Shown here piece by piece: positions 1 to 11,969 of a stretch of DNA of 64,000 nt; within the stretch, counting starts at the first letter, position 1; each line of letters begins with the position of its first letter. The stretch is from Membranipora membranacea (taxonomy: Eukaryota; Bryozoa; Gymnolaemata; Cheilostomatida; Membraniporidae): contig OU612068.1 in the NCBI GenBank assembly GCA_914767715.1, forward strand, positions 22,258,001 through 22,322,000, given 5' to 3'. Both the position numbers and the translations under genes were made by a program. The notes below the pieces were generated by a model, which worked only from the letters and a program-made list of their open reading frames with translations, did not search any database and had not been told where the DNA came from.

Positions 1-13
1 AATCCAACCCATT

Positions 14-35
14 GCACATGTTGAGTCCCACTGAT
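14..35 (+). promoter_or_regulatory. Conserved upstream block, copy 1
   Basis: A block resembling CACATGTTRAGTCNCANT lies about 70-90 bases before the start codon of array copy 1. A closer form with core GTTAAGTCACATCAATG recurs upstream of copies 5, 6 and 7, and a decayed form precedes relic copy 2. Repetition upstream of several copies suggests either a promoter element or simply co-duplicated flank. No TATA box was assigned. Confidence 0.35.
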
Positions 36-103
36 TATATAATTGATCGGCAGTTTAATCATTGTATTTGTATGCTAGGTTTTGACAAAATACTTTAGCT
101 GCT

Positions 104-2430
104 ATGTCAATGTTCATGCTTGTCGGACTTTTTGTCCATCTGTTCATATCCGTCAATGGTAGAGGATATGTAGTCACAGACAAACTCGCATCACAGCAAA
201 TTACTGTTTTGAAAGCTGCAGGATATGATGTTGGGAGACTTAATCACTATACTCAACTGAAAGTTTTCCTTTACACCTGGCTGGCTATGGAAAGAGCTGA
301 AGGAGGGTAGGTTTCTAATACAACCCCTTCTTTCTATTGCACTTAATTTGAATTTTTATCATGATTTGCATATTTTTTGGATAGAAGCATTTAGAATGAT
401 GCCTAACTGCCTAGCCAAGTTGCTTTATAATCTGAAATACTCTAGATATACTATCTAAAACTAAATTCTAGCCTAACATCGCAGATTATTGAGATTGTAA
501 CAAGGGATGTGTATTTTTTATGGCTGTCACTAATATTAATTACAGCCAACAAACCATTTGTCTGTGAAAATCTGATTGACCCATAGAGAATATACATAAT
601 AGCTCTATGGCTTGTCCTCTCAGTATTACTATAACTTTGCCCGAAGTGTGCGTTGAGTCTGTATATGATATTTTACTTTTTAGCTTGTGTCACAGTTGCG
701 TTGAAGTTGACGCAAAGTGTGCCAGTCTCAATGCCGCTGCTGCTAATGTACCATCTTTTCTCCAGAAAATGATGATAGGTATCGCAGCTCCGTTTTGTGA
801 CAAAAGTAATGATATGTTGTGTAAAGATGGGCCTATAACGTGCTGCACTGGATGGAGAAATGTCATGTCTATTTGTACACGTAAGTTCCTGGATACACTT
901 CACGCCAAAATCAAGATATCAGACCATTTATACACAATCAGGCTTGTAGTTCTAGGGGAGGCAGGGAGGCACTGCCTCCCCTAGACAGCTAAATACTGTG
1001 GCCTAAAAACACTATAATTGAATAATCCATGGTTGAATAAGCTTCATGGGATTTGCTTATTATATGCCTCAGATTTCTTGGGAAGGTGCTTACTGGTGAT
1101 GCTTCTGACTCGCCTCAGACTGTTGCCTCCCCTACCATTTTTTCTAAACTACGGCCCTGAGTCAATCTGCACTACAATCTCCTACAAATATGTTAACCAC
1201 ACCTGTATATAAAGTTCATGACAATATTTATATGCAACTCACGTTATCTGTAATATGTATACACAAAGTAAGGGCCTACTGGCTTAGTGATGTTTACATG
1301 GTAGGTTTTTTCCCCAAGGCTGGCAAGTCGATCATTATGATTACATGTTCTAAGTAACCCTCATAGACAACCCTCAGCTCTATCGGTCATATAATGACAC
1401 ATTATCATAAGGTTCAGTCTCGCAGCTCCCCAACCCATCCAACATGTTTTAGCATATTCTAAAGATGTCCCCGCATGCCAAGTTTTACTGCCACCAAAGG
1501 AAAATTATAAAGGGTAACCCTACGGTGGCTCATATCTAGGATGCATTTGCCCATCATGTTGACGTCACAATAAACTGGTCAAATAGTGAGTGCGATCATG
1601 GGACATCCTATACGCAGCGTGTCGATCAGAATGTTTAGTATTTGTTGCGACAAAACTCCACCTTGTGACACATTGGCGCTTTTTGTCATGTTTGGATGCG
1701 GGATGGATCCAACATCACATGGCTTGGCAATGCAAGCTTGTAACTTCTGATGAGTAATCTAACTCCTCTGTGCCACAATCTCTCTACAGTGGTATTGTCA
1801 CCTTTTATAACAGCTTAAGGACAGGGTAGCAGGTAGACGCACTTTGATGTAGGAATAAACATCATGGCGGAGTTGATTGGTATATATTTTTGGGACAGGT
1901 AGATTCACCATTATATAGAACAAATCATTGTGCTCAGATTTAGATGTAGATGATAGCAATTCAAGAAAGTTTATTTGGCAACCTTGTAACTAAGCTCTCG
2001 AAGTTAATCTTACTTGTATGTATACCAATGCAATCCTAGTTATGAGCTAGGACAAGTGTCTTCCTTCTGTGGGTGCGGAGGGATATATATATAGAGCTAT
2101 GTGTGGCCCCTTGTTATCAAACATATGCAATATCACTGCGTCACCAAGAAGGGAGGAATGTTTTTGTAATATCCAGCAGGGTATAACACGAGTTTTAACC
2201 TCTACTGCTGATTTATCAGTGGGCAATTCAGCCACTAAGACTACACCTCAGTCATCCATGTACGCATATTTAATGACATCACAACATACATGCAATTTTT
2301 ATGTAGTCTCTCTAGCACCTGTCTTAAAATTTGGATGATGATTTTTTCAGAGAATGAGTGGTACAACGGAAGGGATGGAGCAAGCGTTAAGGCCACCATC
2401 TCAGAGATAACAAGAATAACTAGAGCTTAG
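104..2430 (+). CDS. Array copy 1: secreted eight-cysteine protein, unknown family
   Basis: Three coding exons at 104-306, 684-880 and 2351-2430 give 159 residues. All junctions are GT-AG, with intron 1 in phase 2 and intron 2 in phase 1, as in every other copy. Exon 1 encodes a hydrophobic signal peptide (about residues 1-19), then a predicted helical segment with LASQQIT, AAGYD and FLYTWLAMERAEGG. Exon 2 carries eight cysteines spaced C-x2-C-x6-C-x25-C-x7-C-x6-CC-x9-C, with the CDKSN and CCTGW motifs shared by the array. Exon 3 encodes the WYNG...SVKAT tail and a TAG stop. The eight cysteines could form four disulfides in a secreted protein. I do not recognise the family, so function is unknown; secretion is inferred from the signal peptide only. 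Intron 2 holds a probable decayed hAT-like element. Confidence 0.8.
939..1159. mobile_element. Probable decayed hAT-like MITE in intron 2 of copy 1
   Basis: The right end reads CTACGGCCCTG preceded by a TTTTTTCTAAA tract and GTTGCCTCCCCTACC. The left end reads CAGGCTTGTAGTTCTAGGGG and then a GGGAGGCA run, which is a degraded inverted match. CAGGGCCGTAG-type ends are common in animal hAT elements. Flanks give no convincing 8-bp duplication, so boundaries and class are tentative. A local hairpin (GGGGAGGCA / TGCCTCCCC) sits at about 954-983. Confidence 0.4.
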
Positions 2431-2819
2431 AGGGACCACTATCAGCTACTGAGCATACCAGCTATCACAAGATATAATTTTTGTTAAAGGACCTCTATAT
2501 GACTCTTTGTTTGTTATTGAATCGTTAAGAAATACAAAAAGTAAATTCTGAAATATCTATATATATACCCAACTATGTATAATTTAATACCCAAAGTTGA
2601 ATGCTGCTTCGAGCTGAAAATGGTCGTGAAATATAACTCCACCCCTAACACAAAACCCAATATGCTCATGATAAAGACCAAACTTAACAACTAGTTGTTT
2701 ATATATACAAGGTAATGAATGTGTGAAATGGGCACAGCACTGTGCCCACATGCAGGTTTGACCAAATTACTATAAAAGACTGACAGTTAAAAATTAGGTA
2801 ATATCTGTATTAACAGGCT
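2431..2819. other. Intergenic, copy 1 to relic copy 2
   Basis: AT-rich spacer with short TA runs near 2560. No gene, RNA or repeat structure was recognised, and no canonical AATAAA was seen close to the copy 1 stop. Confidence 0.4.
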
Positions 2820-3570
2820 GCCAAGATATCTTGACATCTTGCACACAGATATCACAACCCAATGTATATGTTGAGCCTTATTGATTGAATGAGTTATTGC
2901 AATAAAATGTGCATTACATTCCAACACAACAGTTGTTGGCATATTATGTTGGCATATTTTACAATTATATTATGTTATTATCATATTATGTTCTGACAAA
3001 CATCTTAGCTTTTATTTCAGTGTTTATGCTTGTTGGGCTTCTTGTCTATCCTGTCATAAATCTGTTAACGGTAGAGAATATCTTGTCAAAGACAACCTGG
3101 CATCGCAGCAAATACTGTATTGATAACAGCAGGATATGATGAAACTGAAAAACTTAATCGCTGCACTCGACTCAAAGTTTAATCTTACATCTGGCTGACT
3201 ACGGAGAGAACTGAAAGGGGGAGGTTTTAAATACATCCCCACTTGTATTCCGTACTTAGCTTATCTCACTCCTCGGTATCACGATCGTTGACATTCAAAT
3301 ACCTTTTTGATTTATCCTCTCCTTTACTTCAGATAATCTACTTGCTGTTTCTATTGCTAAACCTATCATTGATTGTTTATTCAACAACTTACTCAATCCC
3401 AGTGAGCATTGAGACAATTTGTAATCTATCGACGACACTACATTGACTGCCCACAGGCTGTTACAGCCTTTGGTGGTTTCATGTCGGTGGTGCAAAAACC
3501 TGTTAAATATAAAAAAGTTTATTTGATGAAACTCACAACATTTGAATTTGGATGACGATTTTTCCAGAGC
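2820..3570 (+). pseudogene. Array copy 2: decayed relic
   Basis: The upstream flank (about 2860-2900), exon 1 (about 3018-3226) and the segment just before exon 3 (about 3541-3570) align with copy 1, but the reading frame is broken. Exon 1 carries indels and an in-frame stop where other copies read KVFLYTW. No exon 2 cysteine block is visible, and exon 3 stops matching right after the acceptor. The remnant lies between copies 1 and 3 in the same orientation, so it is an old tandem duplicate. It cannot encode the family protein. Confidence 0.75.
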
Positions 3571-4145
3571 ATTCGAGAGTTAGAATTGATGAGATCTACA
3601 ATATTTTAAATAGAATATCTTCAATTTTAATTCCGATAAAAATGTAGGCTTGATCGGATCAATAAGTGTTTGACATTCAGCTCCATGTCCACGACTCGAC
3701 ATCGTTCAAATTTCCTGAATACTTGAGATTTGAACTCTGAGCGCAAGAACTTAGCTGCCTTTTTTCATGAGGCAACATTAAATACACTTATTGTGATTGG
3801 TGTGATATAGATAGGGAATCGGAATCTCTACATATCTGCGGTGAAAATTTAGCCGGATGTTGAATAACTATTGATTCATAAGTATTATCGCATTTACCAC
3901 TCTTTACCTCGACTTTTGTGTGATATGTATCGAGATAAGCTGCATTAAGTGTAGGTTGGAGGTGAAGAATTAGTGAGTGAGCAAAAGTATTCTAATTCCG
4001 TTACAGATGTCAAATCCCATCGATAACATGACATAACATCGTAGGAATAAATTACTCGGCAATATTGTTGTTCGCTCCTTTTAGGTATCATCCTTGTTTT
4101 TTTGTATACCTGTTGGCTAAGCATTGGTAGGGCATATCAACAAAC

Positions 4146-5571
4146 ATGTCTTCGTTTTTTCTCTTCATATTTCTTGGACATGCTATGATATTAGTGAATA
4201 GTCGAGGGTTTGTTATCAAGAACAGGCTAGCGTCAGAACAAATCACTGCTTTGAGAACTGCAGGATATGATATCGGGAATCTGAACCAGCACACACAACT
4301 GAAAATCTTCCTCTACGCTTGGCTAGCTATGGAAAGGGCAGAAGGAGGGTAGGTGATACACACAAACACTTCAATCTAGTATTTCGTTACATGTTGAAAC
4401 TCTGCCCAATAGTTTTGTTTTCAACCTCAACCATGTATATATTCCCTTGATAGGGATGTTGTTGGTGATTACTACCAGCAACTAGGTATACGGTATTCCG
4501 GATCAGCCATGGATTCTCCAAAGCTTCAAAGAAAGCATTGACATCTACAGTTTTAACTTAAAATATGGACAATGGCATTAATATCTCATTGCTTTTGAAC
4601 TCTAATAGTGAGTCGCCAAACATGTGAACAAGCCAACTCTGTCCCTTAGGGGCAGGGTACATAAACTGAGATATCTGTTTGATTTGAATTACATGTTGCA
4701 TTGGCAATTTCTTTCCAGGCTTTGTCGAAGCTGTGATGGAGCGGATTCTCTATGTTCCGCCCTGTCAGCTAAGATGAATGATCTCAAAACAAAGTATGCC
4801 AGAAAAAAGGCTGCTGTCGGTGTCGCCTCTGCCTGTGACAAGAGTAATCCTCGGCTTTGTGACTACGGGCGGGTTATCTGCTGCACCGGCTGGAGCAAAA
4901 TTATGTCTATCTGTACTCGTAAGTGGCTTCGTATCTTAAGATATTTTGGTTTCGCATATATACAATGTGTACATTGATGTGATGTAAATTTTGAAAGTGA
5001 ACAGCTTGTGAAGAGTTACAAAACAAAAAATAAATTACAAACAATTATCTCATTCCTAAAGCTGAAGTATCATGATACTCTCCTAGGAGAGGCTCAGGAC
5101 TATCATAATTTGGTGGAATCTTCCGTAAAATAACTGCCTTGTACACTGAAGGGCTCCAACTGATGTCAGAAGCATTGACTCATATGCTAAGATTGAATTA
5201 GGTACAACGGTCTATCAAGTTTGCGAGATAGAAGCCGATAAAATTTTGACAATAAAACTTGGCAATCATTGGTAGTAAAGAATTGTCTTCTACTCTGGCA
5301 TGGGAAACCGACTCCCTAAATGTTTCTAGTAGGATATATATATATATATTATCACTGATATGATAATGAAACTATTGAACATCGTTTAAACATAATTTGT
5401 TTATGATTTTAACAATGGATAACTTATTTATTGTTGTTGTTAGTAGCGAATATTGGTACAATTTCAGAGAATGAATGGTACAATGGAACCGAAGCAGCAA
5501 GCGTTCAGGCTACTGTTGACGAGATAAAAAGAATTACAACACTCCAAAGAGAAATCAAACCTGAAAACTGA
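4146..5571 (+). CDS. Array copy 3: secreted eight-cysteine protein
   Basis: Coding exons at 4146-4348, 4719-4918 and 5468-5571 give 168 residues, with the same intron phases as copy 1. The first residues form a strong signal peptide (a serine, then a phenylalanine/leucine-rich core). The helical N-terminal segment ends FLYAWLAMERAEGG. Exon 2 keeps all eight cysteines, with 26 residues between C3 and C4 and a lysine/arginine-rich stretch (KYARKKAA), so this copy is more basic than its neighbours. CDKSN and CCTGW are kept. The tail is about eight residues longer than in other copies and ends in TGA. No disabling change is visible, so it is probably functional. Exact function unknown. Confidence 0.8.
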
Positions 5572-6223
5572 AGCTCCTGATTATAGCTATGGACCTATAT
5601 TTTAGAATTGTATCAAGTCTCCAGGGTGGATGCTAATCAACAATGTACTTCTGTTTGAAACTTAAAACCCAGTAACTGTGTATTTCAGTGATCGGTGTTT
5701 AATGGCTTGATCCACAAGAAACATAGTTAACATGGTTTATGAATTATTCAAGAGTATATAGTTTCAATTCCAATTTAAAAACTGTCAGAATTATTTGATT
5801 TTTGCTGAGGATAGGACACTTGGTAAGGGTCTCACTCTTGAACCTTCTGGACAACCTAGAGAAATATTATTAAGGAGGAAGATGGTAAGTAAATTTCATT
5901 GGAGAATGTGCAATTCATTTTAATAGGATACAGTCATTGCATAACTCAGGATCAGTAAATGCCTGTCTACTGGATGAACAAGGATCTATTGAGGCATATT
6001 TTACAAAACAGGTCTGCTTGGAACTGTCACAGAGACAGCCTTCGAGCAGTTCAGCATTACCAATACATACAGCACTTGTTACCCGGGACATTTGCAGAGT
6101 AAGGGCATGCAGGCTAACCTCAGTAGGCTGATGTCAATGTGTTAAATCCCATTATGTAACTTGTGGCTATCTGCTCGTCCCTACATTTGGAATCCAAGCA
6201 AGTTTCATCCACAATCCAGCAAC
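5572..6223. other. Intergenic, copy 3 to copy 4
   Basis: No convincing gene. A 64-residue open frame at 5937-6131 has no recognisable motif and no supporting splice context. The segment just before 6224 probably holds the copy 4 promoter; a weak match to the array's upstream block (ATGTCAATGTGTTAAATCCC) lies near 6132. Confidence 0.4.
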
Positions 6224-7129
6224 ATGCACAAGTTAGCAATCCTGTTCGTAACTTGCTGTGTTGGCTTTGTTTTTGGACGTCAACATTATCTTCCGATCAA
6301 GGATAGGACAATCTCTCAGCAGATAGATGACCTATCTGCAGCAGGATACGATGCCAATCGACTCGATGACCACACGCAACTAAAAGTTTTTCTTTACACA
6401 TGGTTAGCAATGGAGAGAGGTGAACAGGGGTGAGTAATCCCTATTCAGGCAGTGTTTTTAAGGAGCAGGACAGAATCGTATTGCACAAGTCTGTGATGTT
6501 GTACCGGCACACTTTTTGCAGACCATTTCCTCTATAAATTAGGTTTTAGGGGTGTGCGCATGGAGGTTTATAATAATTATTGAGAAATTGATCTACAGGC
6601 AGAAAACATGCGCTCAGTTTGGTTTGGCCTTTAATCACTAATTACATATTCAAATGTTATTGTTTGTAGGCGCTGTAACGATTGCAAAAGCGTTGATGAC
6701 AAATGTGATGAGTATAGGAGCAATAATGACTTCTTTAGTAAATTTTTTGTGCTGACAAGATGTGACATTCCTAATTACTGTAAAGCAGCACCTATTGTCT
6801 GCTGTCCTGGATGGAGCAAACGTATGTCTGTATGTACAAGTAAGTCTATTTTTCTGTCTGTATGTTTGCCACTCTTTGTATAAATATATCACGTCGAAAT
6901 GGCGCTATTTTAGAACAGCTAAGCGTTAGCTTCATTTATGACATGAGTAGCGGTACCTTCTTATTCAATCTTTAAACCCATACATCATCAGAAATGCCAA
7001 AGAGTTACTCCTTGGATATGCCCTACGACAGAACCTCATCAATCAGTAAAAAACTGTTAATAACGATAATCGTTCTTCATTTTATATTTTTTTCAGAAGA
7101 TACATGGTATAATGGAAGAGATGCTGTCA

Positions 7130-8790
7130 CGGGTTTGTGAATTTGCGTAATTGCCGTATTACGCGTAATAATTTGCGTAATTATGTTAGTTTAGAATTTG
7201 CGTAATTTTAGGAGTTGTCTTCTATTGTTATGGTGATTAGAGTATACTGAAAAGGAAAAGCAATTCCTTGTCAAGGTCAAAGGGAGGCCATTTCCAAATA
7301 GCTTGTGTTTTATCATCTAATAAGTGAGTGAAATGTTGGGGTGATACTGCAGAGTCCTTCTTCATTCCAAAGTAAACTGATTTAAATAAGCAAAAGAAAA
7401 GGTAAATTTTATCCATACACAAACTCAAAGATAGATGAGGTGGAAAGAGAGAGAGAGAGAGAGTGAAGAGAGAGAGCCACATCACTCTACTGAGACACTC
7501 CTTGTACAGGACAGCTCAAGATGAATGTGTGTCCATTTGCACTGACAGAATTAAGAGATAAAGTTATCAAAAAAACAGGTAATACAGGGAAAATTCTGAC
7601 TTGTTATTCTTATTGGTGCTGGTACTAACTAGGTTATTGTTATTTCTGACCCAGTTCTGTACATAAATATGTATACAGGCTAGTATTTTATTGTTGGAAT
7701 ATTGATGTGAAGTGTAGGTTCAGGTACTGAAGTATACCTCATATATCTGGCTGTGTGGTTATGTGCTTCTTATGTACTCTAACCAAGGAGTAAAAGACTC
7801 CTTTGCTAACCACTGTCTCCCAAAACATTCACACCTAATCCAGGATCAACTTATAATTCATAGTGACTGTTAGTGTTAGTATAACCTCTGTAGGCCTTTT
7901 TTCAACCTGAGTCCTAGCTAGCTAGTTATATAGACTGGAATTTGGAAGGACCTTGTGCATACTTTCGAGGCAGGTATATGATTTTGGATCGCCTTCCAGG
8001 ACCTAGAAATAACTGGTCAATCTGCGGTACGTTCCAACACCTATCAAAACTCAAGCAGTAGCTTACACTCTGTAATTCAGCACAAGAAGTTTGTCTGTTA
8101 GTGCGCAAACCGAGCTGCTCACATACTATTAGTTACACGAGTTGTTTCATATTCTCGCTTGATAATTGGAAAGCTAGAAACTGAATTAAGTTATTTAAAG
8201 ATGTAGATATAATTTTTTCTGTACCACACAGTTCACCTCATACCATGGACATCATTGATTTCAGCTGTCATTAATCAGGCTGTCATCATAGATATCTGCG
8301 GAAACAAAGAATCCCAATTACATGCGTCAAATTGAGAGTGTTATGAATGACAATAGTTTTGAATAAGTCATAATATTGAATTTGCCATCTGGAGTTTGGA
8401 ATCTGTCATAAGTATTGAGTCCGCCATACTGAGCTTGGAGTACATCATGATTAATGAATTCACCCAAGCTCACGATCTTCTTTCTCACTATGATCACTTT
8501 CAACCCACCTGATTGTTCCATCATTTATTGATAGAGAGCAGTTAGTTTTGATGGTTTGGAGGTGCCTCAATATTTCTAGCCGACGTGAGTTAAGGTATAC
8601 TTATGAGGTAGGGTAAATGTTGGCTAGCCATAAACGACGATGCTTAATGAAAACCTTTCCTCATGAGTATTTTATACTCCTCTGGGGGAGTTTCATACCA
8701 TGTGTGACAAGGAGTGCAGCTCTCCTTTTGACTTGTTCTCATCTTGAACATCTGTGATAAACAGGGTTCTTCATCTTCGTTCTTGTTATA
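7130..8790 (+). repeat. Left terminal inverted repeat of the large insertion
   Basis: This arm matches the reverse complement of 20325-22017 with scattered substitutions and small indels. Near the tip the 11-mer TTTGCGTAATT occurs at 7142, 7172 and 7197, together with a TTACGCGTAA palindrome at 7159-7168. Such sub-terminal arrays often bind transposase. A GA-rich microsatellite near 7448-7475 is expanded here relative to the right arm. Weaker inverted similarity resumes near 9075-9300. Confidence 0.8.
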
Positions 8791-11039
8791 TGTTTGGGGC
8801 AAGTGGTAATATAAAAATATGCTGTTGCCGGCGTTTTAGTGTAGAAGTTGGTAATGGAATTGAACATTGTGAGTATCAAATTTTATTGATAGTAATAAAG
8901 ATGGGGAATGATCGCGGCCTTGTTATTATTACTGCTATCATCATTATGGAAATGGCAAAATTTCTTTTCAGTGCTACAAATTGCCGATTGTTGATTCTTC
9001 ATGGTACTGTATTACTGCTATCATAATTATTGTGATGGTCAAATCTCATTCTGGTGATCCTCCTCGCTTTTGTTGTATGATAGTGATGTCATTGATTACT
9101 GTAAGTTGTCATATTGTTTAGTGAACTGCTCAAAAGCATTGGTGTAGCAATGCCAGGTGCACCACATATTAGGTTGTTGATGGTTGTTACATGCTATTTT
9201 TATTCAACGAACATGGTTGATTGAAGCAAAATTTTCTGTTTATTGGCTCAATGCTAAAGTGACCACACCCTTACGTCTGCTGAATAAACATTAATAGGGT
9301 GACTTAAGTGATCATTGGAAGAAAAATAAAGCTGTGGATAGACATGTAACCACTAAATACGGAGGTGTCCTCTAGCCTGGGTTTCAAATGGTGATTAATA
9401 AACGATAGCCAGAGAAACCAGCAGACTGAAAAAAATCCAGTAAAATCACGTTTATTTTTTCAACAGTTGAAATTGAGCCACCTTGTATAATTAGTGTTCT
9501 CACCTAGGCTGAGAGCTGGACATCGTTCCTACAGGGCATGATACATACCAGTGACTAAAGATGCTTGTCTTGCTCTTGCAGACTAGTTTTACCAATACAC
9601 GATTCATCGAATTGCTCTAAGACATCAGCTTTGTGAGTGCTTACATGTTTTCTTTTGGATACTTTTTAATGGCATTATATATCATTTCTTCTCAACACGA
9701 CGTACAGTTCCAATGGAGTCCGTATAGATCCACACAAGTTAAGATTTTGGAATTGATCGATCAAGGTTGTAGATTAGAACACTGAAGCTGAGAACTTTCT
9801 ATAGTAGTGGCAATAGGGAGAGCTTGACTTACGTTACGTCTCTTCAGTTTCAATAGACATTACCAAGGAAACTAAAAGTTGTCTCGTCTAAAAGCAAGAG
9901 AAGACAACTCCCCCGCTTTTGTATTCCTCTGTTACAATGACCAATAAGCCTACATACATAAATGTGATCAATGAACTAAACCAAAGTACATTGATGTGAT
10001 ATTCTGTATAGATTGAAAAAGTGTCAAATATTTTCAAGTTTTAGATGGCCAAGTAATTGGTCCAACTCACAAGGGCTTGGAGGTCAAAATACCTCTACCA
10101 CACTTACTCTAAACTTTTATACACGGTATACCTCTAAAATCTGCTTAAATGTGATTTCGACCCATAATGTTCGACCTTCTCATAAGAGCTCAGCTCATTT
10201 CAATATGAGGTTTACTTCGTTATGAGTAATTTTACAAATCTTGATCGACTTTATGAGATTGTTTCCGCCGACTATTCTCATCTAGTTTCAAAGCTTGCAG
10301 CCCGGTTTGTGTTCTCCCCTAACAAACTCTGTATAAAAGCATTATGCTTCCTAGTGTCATGATATTTTTTCTGAAATTTTTCTTTGCTTAAATTTATCAA
10401 CCAAATACCATAAGCCTAATTTGTTTTTCTTATCACTGTCTCTTTAAAAAGACGAATACATATATGATATTCGTAACGTTGAAGAGCAGAGAGTTTTATT
10501 TCTAACAACTACTACATAGATTAATTACAATTGAAATAAAGAAAAGCATAAAAATATGAATTACATGTAGGTTGAATGCAATAGAAATATATAATAAGCT
10601 AAGGGGTTTTCGTACAGGCTGTGGTTAGAGTGTACACTGACCAACTATAAAGATTACAGGTCAAATGCACTGCACACCAGCAAAGAAATATAGCACCGGT
10701 ATTTCCACAGAGATGAAATCAGGCTTGAGTGAACGCAATCATTAAAAAACATCCAACTTCCCTTATGAATTGCACAGTTACAGCCCAATTGTTGCTGGCC
10801 ACTTATTTGACTTCCCAATCATCATTTTGAGTGTTGTAAAGGGTTTTAGATTCCAACTCCAACTCAGTAAGAAATGTTTTAATAGGATTTTATTTTTCAG
10901 AGAACTTCAAAATTCAAACAACATTTGGATGGGTACAATTCCTAGGGTTATATAAAAATGATGTGGTATGTAATCTGTAATCTTGGCCTCTGCTCAGAGT
11001 AAGAAGCACATATCCTTTTCGCCATCGTCTGTGTCTTTG
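8790..11039. other. Left interior of the insertion, non-coding
   Basis: No long open frame or recognisable domain. Short frames are composed of low-complexity AT-rich sequence. 9075-9300 shows patchy inverted similarity to 20150-20300, so the arms may once have been longer. Nothing here resembles a MULE transposase. Confidence 0.5.
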
Positions 11040-11930
11040 CATGGGCGTCAGAAGGATTTACCATGGGGTGGTCCTTTTAGCTGTGGAGTAGTTAGTGGCA
11101 TGTGTAAGCGGGGAGGGTGCGGGAGGGGCGCCCAAGCGGCCTCCCGTCGACAGAAACTTTTTGAAATTCGAGACCCAAAAAGAGACATTCTGGTACATAC
11201 CAGCCAACTTTTATGGATGAGCAACACCAAGCATGATACCGGAAATATTTAACAGCAACAGCCTCTTGCCCGGGGCCCGATTGAAAGTTCTAGTGATAAA
11301 AGAAGACACTAAGTTCCCTGGTAGTAGCCTAGTTAGATAGTTTATTCGTGAACAAATTAAAAAAATGGTTGGATTAAAAACAGACCAAAGGGTACTTAGT
11401 GAACTACCAGTAAATACATACAGCATTCTTGCACCTGCAAGACCATTTTTTATTAGGCCTTATTTGATTGATTATTAGTCATTGGCGTTGCAGAATGGTA
11501 CAATCGTACCCAGCTCCAGTTTTCTGCTGTGTAGCCTGGAAAAGGAATCGATTACCTGGCCCACGTCTACCTCATCAGAGCAGTGGATGTTAATGAGGGC
11601 CAGAGAATCGAGCCTTTGGGATGTCTGTGTTCGCCTGAGATAGTTATTTAGCGCCAGTAACTACACTATGCTCACACATCTTCTTCTCTCACACAACTTT
11701 TTTTTTTATAAAAGTTTTATACATGTAGATAATTGATCAGATGAAATATTAAGAATTTATGTTGATTGGGCAACAACAACAACAGGGCAAAATAATTGGC
11801 CCTGTTATTGGCTACAAGGAGTTCCTCTGACACTGACAAGGATAAAAAACTCCAATTGTTAATAAAAAATTTTTAAACCTCCCAAGGGGTGCTCACTTGA
11901 ACACCCTGAGCCCCCCTTCTGACGCTCATG
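11040..11930. mobile_element. Non-autonomous hAT-like element with 8-bp duplication
   Basis: The 891-bp element has terminal inverted repeats CATGGGCGTCAGAAGG (left) and CATGAGCGTCAGAAGG (right, reverse complement). It is flanked by a perfect 8-bp duplication, TGTCTTTG, at 11032-11039 and 11931-11938. An 8-bp duplication with CA..TG ends fits the hAT superfamily. No coding capacity was seen. It sits inside the larger insertion, just upstream of the BEL/Pao pol frame, so it arrived after the sequence it interrupts. Confidence 0.75.
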
Positions 11931-11969
11931 TGTCTTTGGCATAACCCAAGAATTATTTCGGGAAGGTGA

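Noticed and set aside
10983-11252. 89-codon frame resembling a basic N-terminus
   Set aside because: Spans the left boundary of the hAT-like element and has no ATG start; a chance frame.
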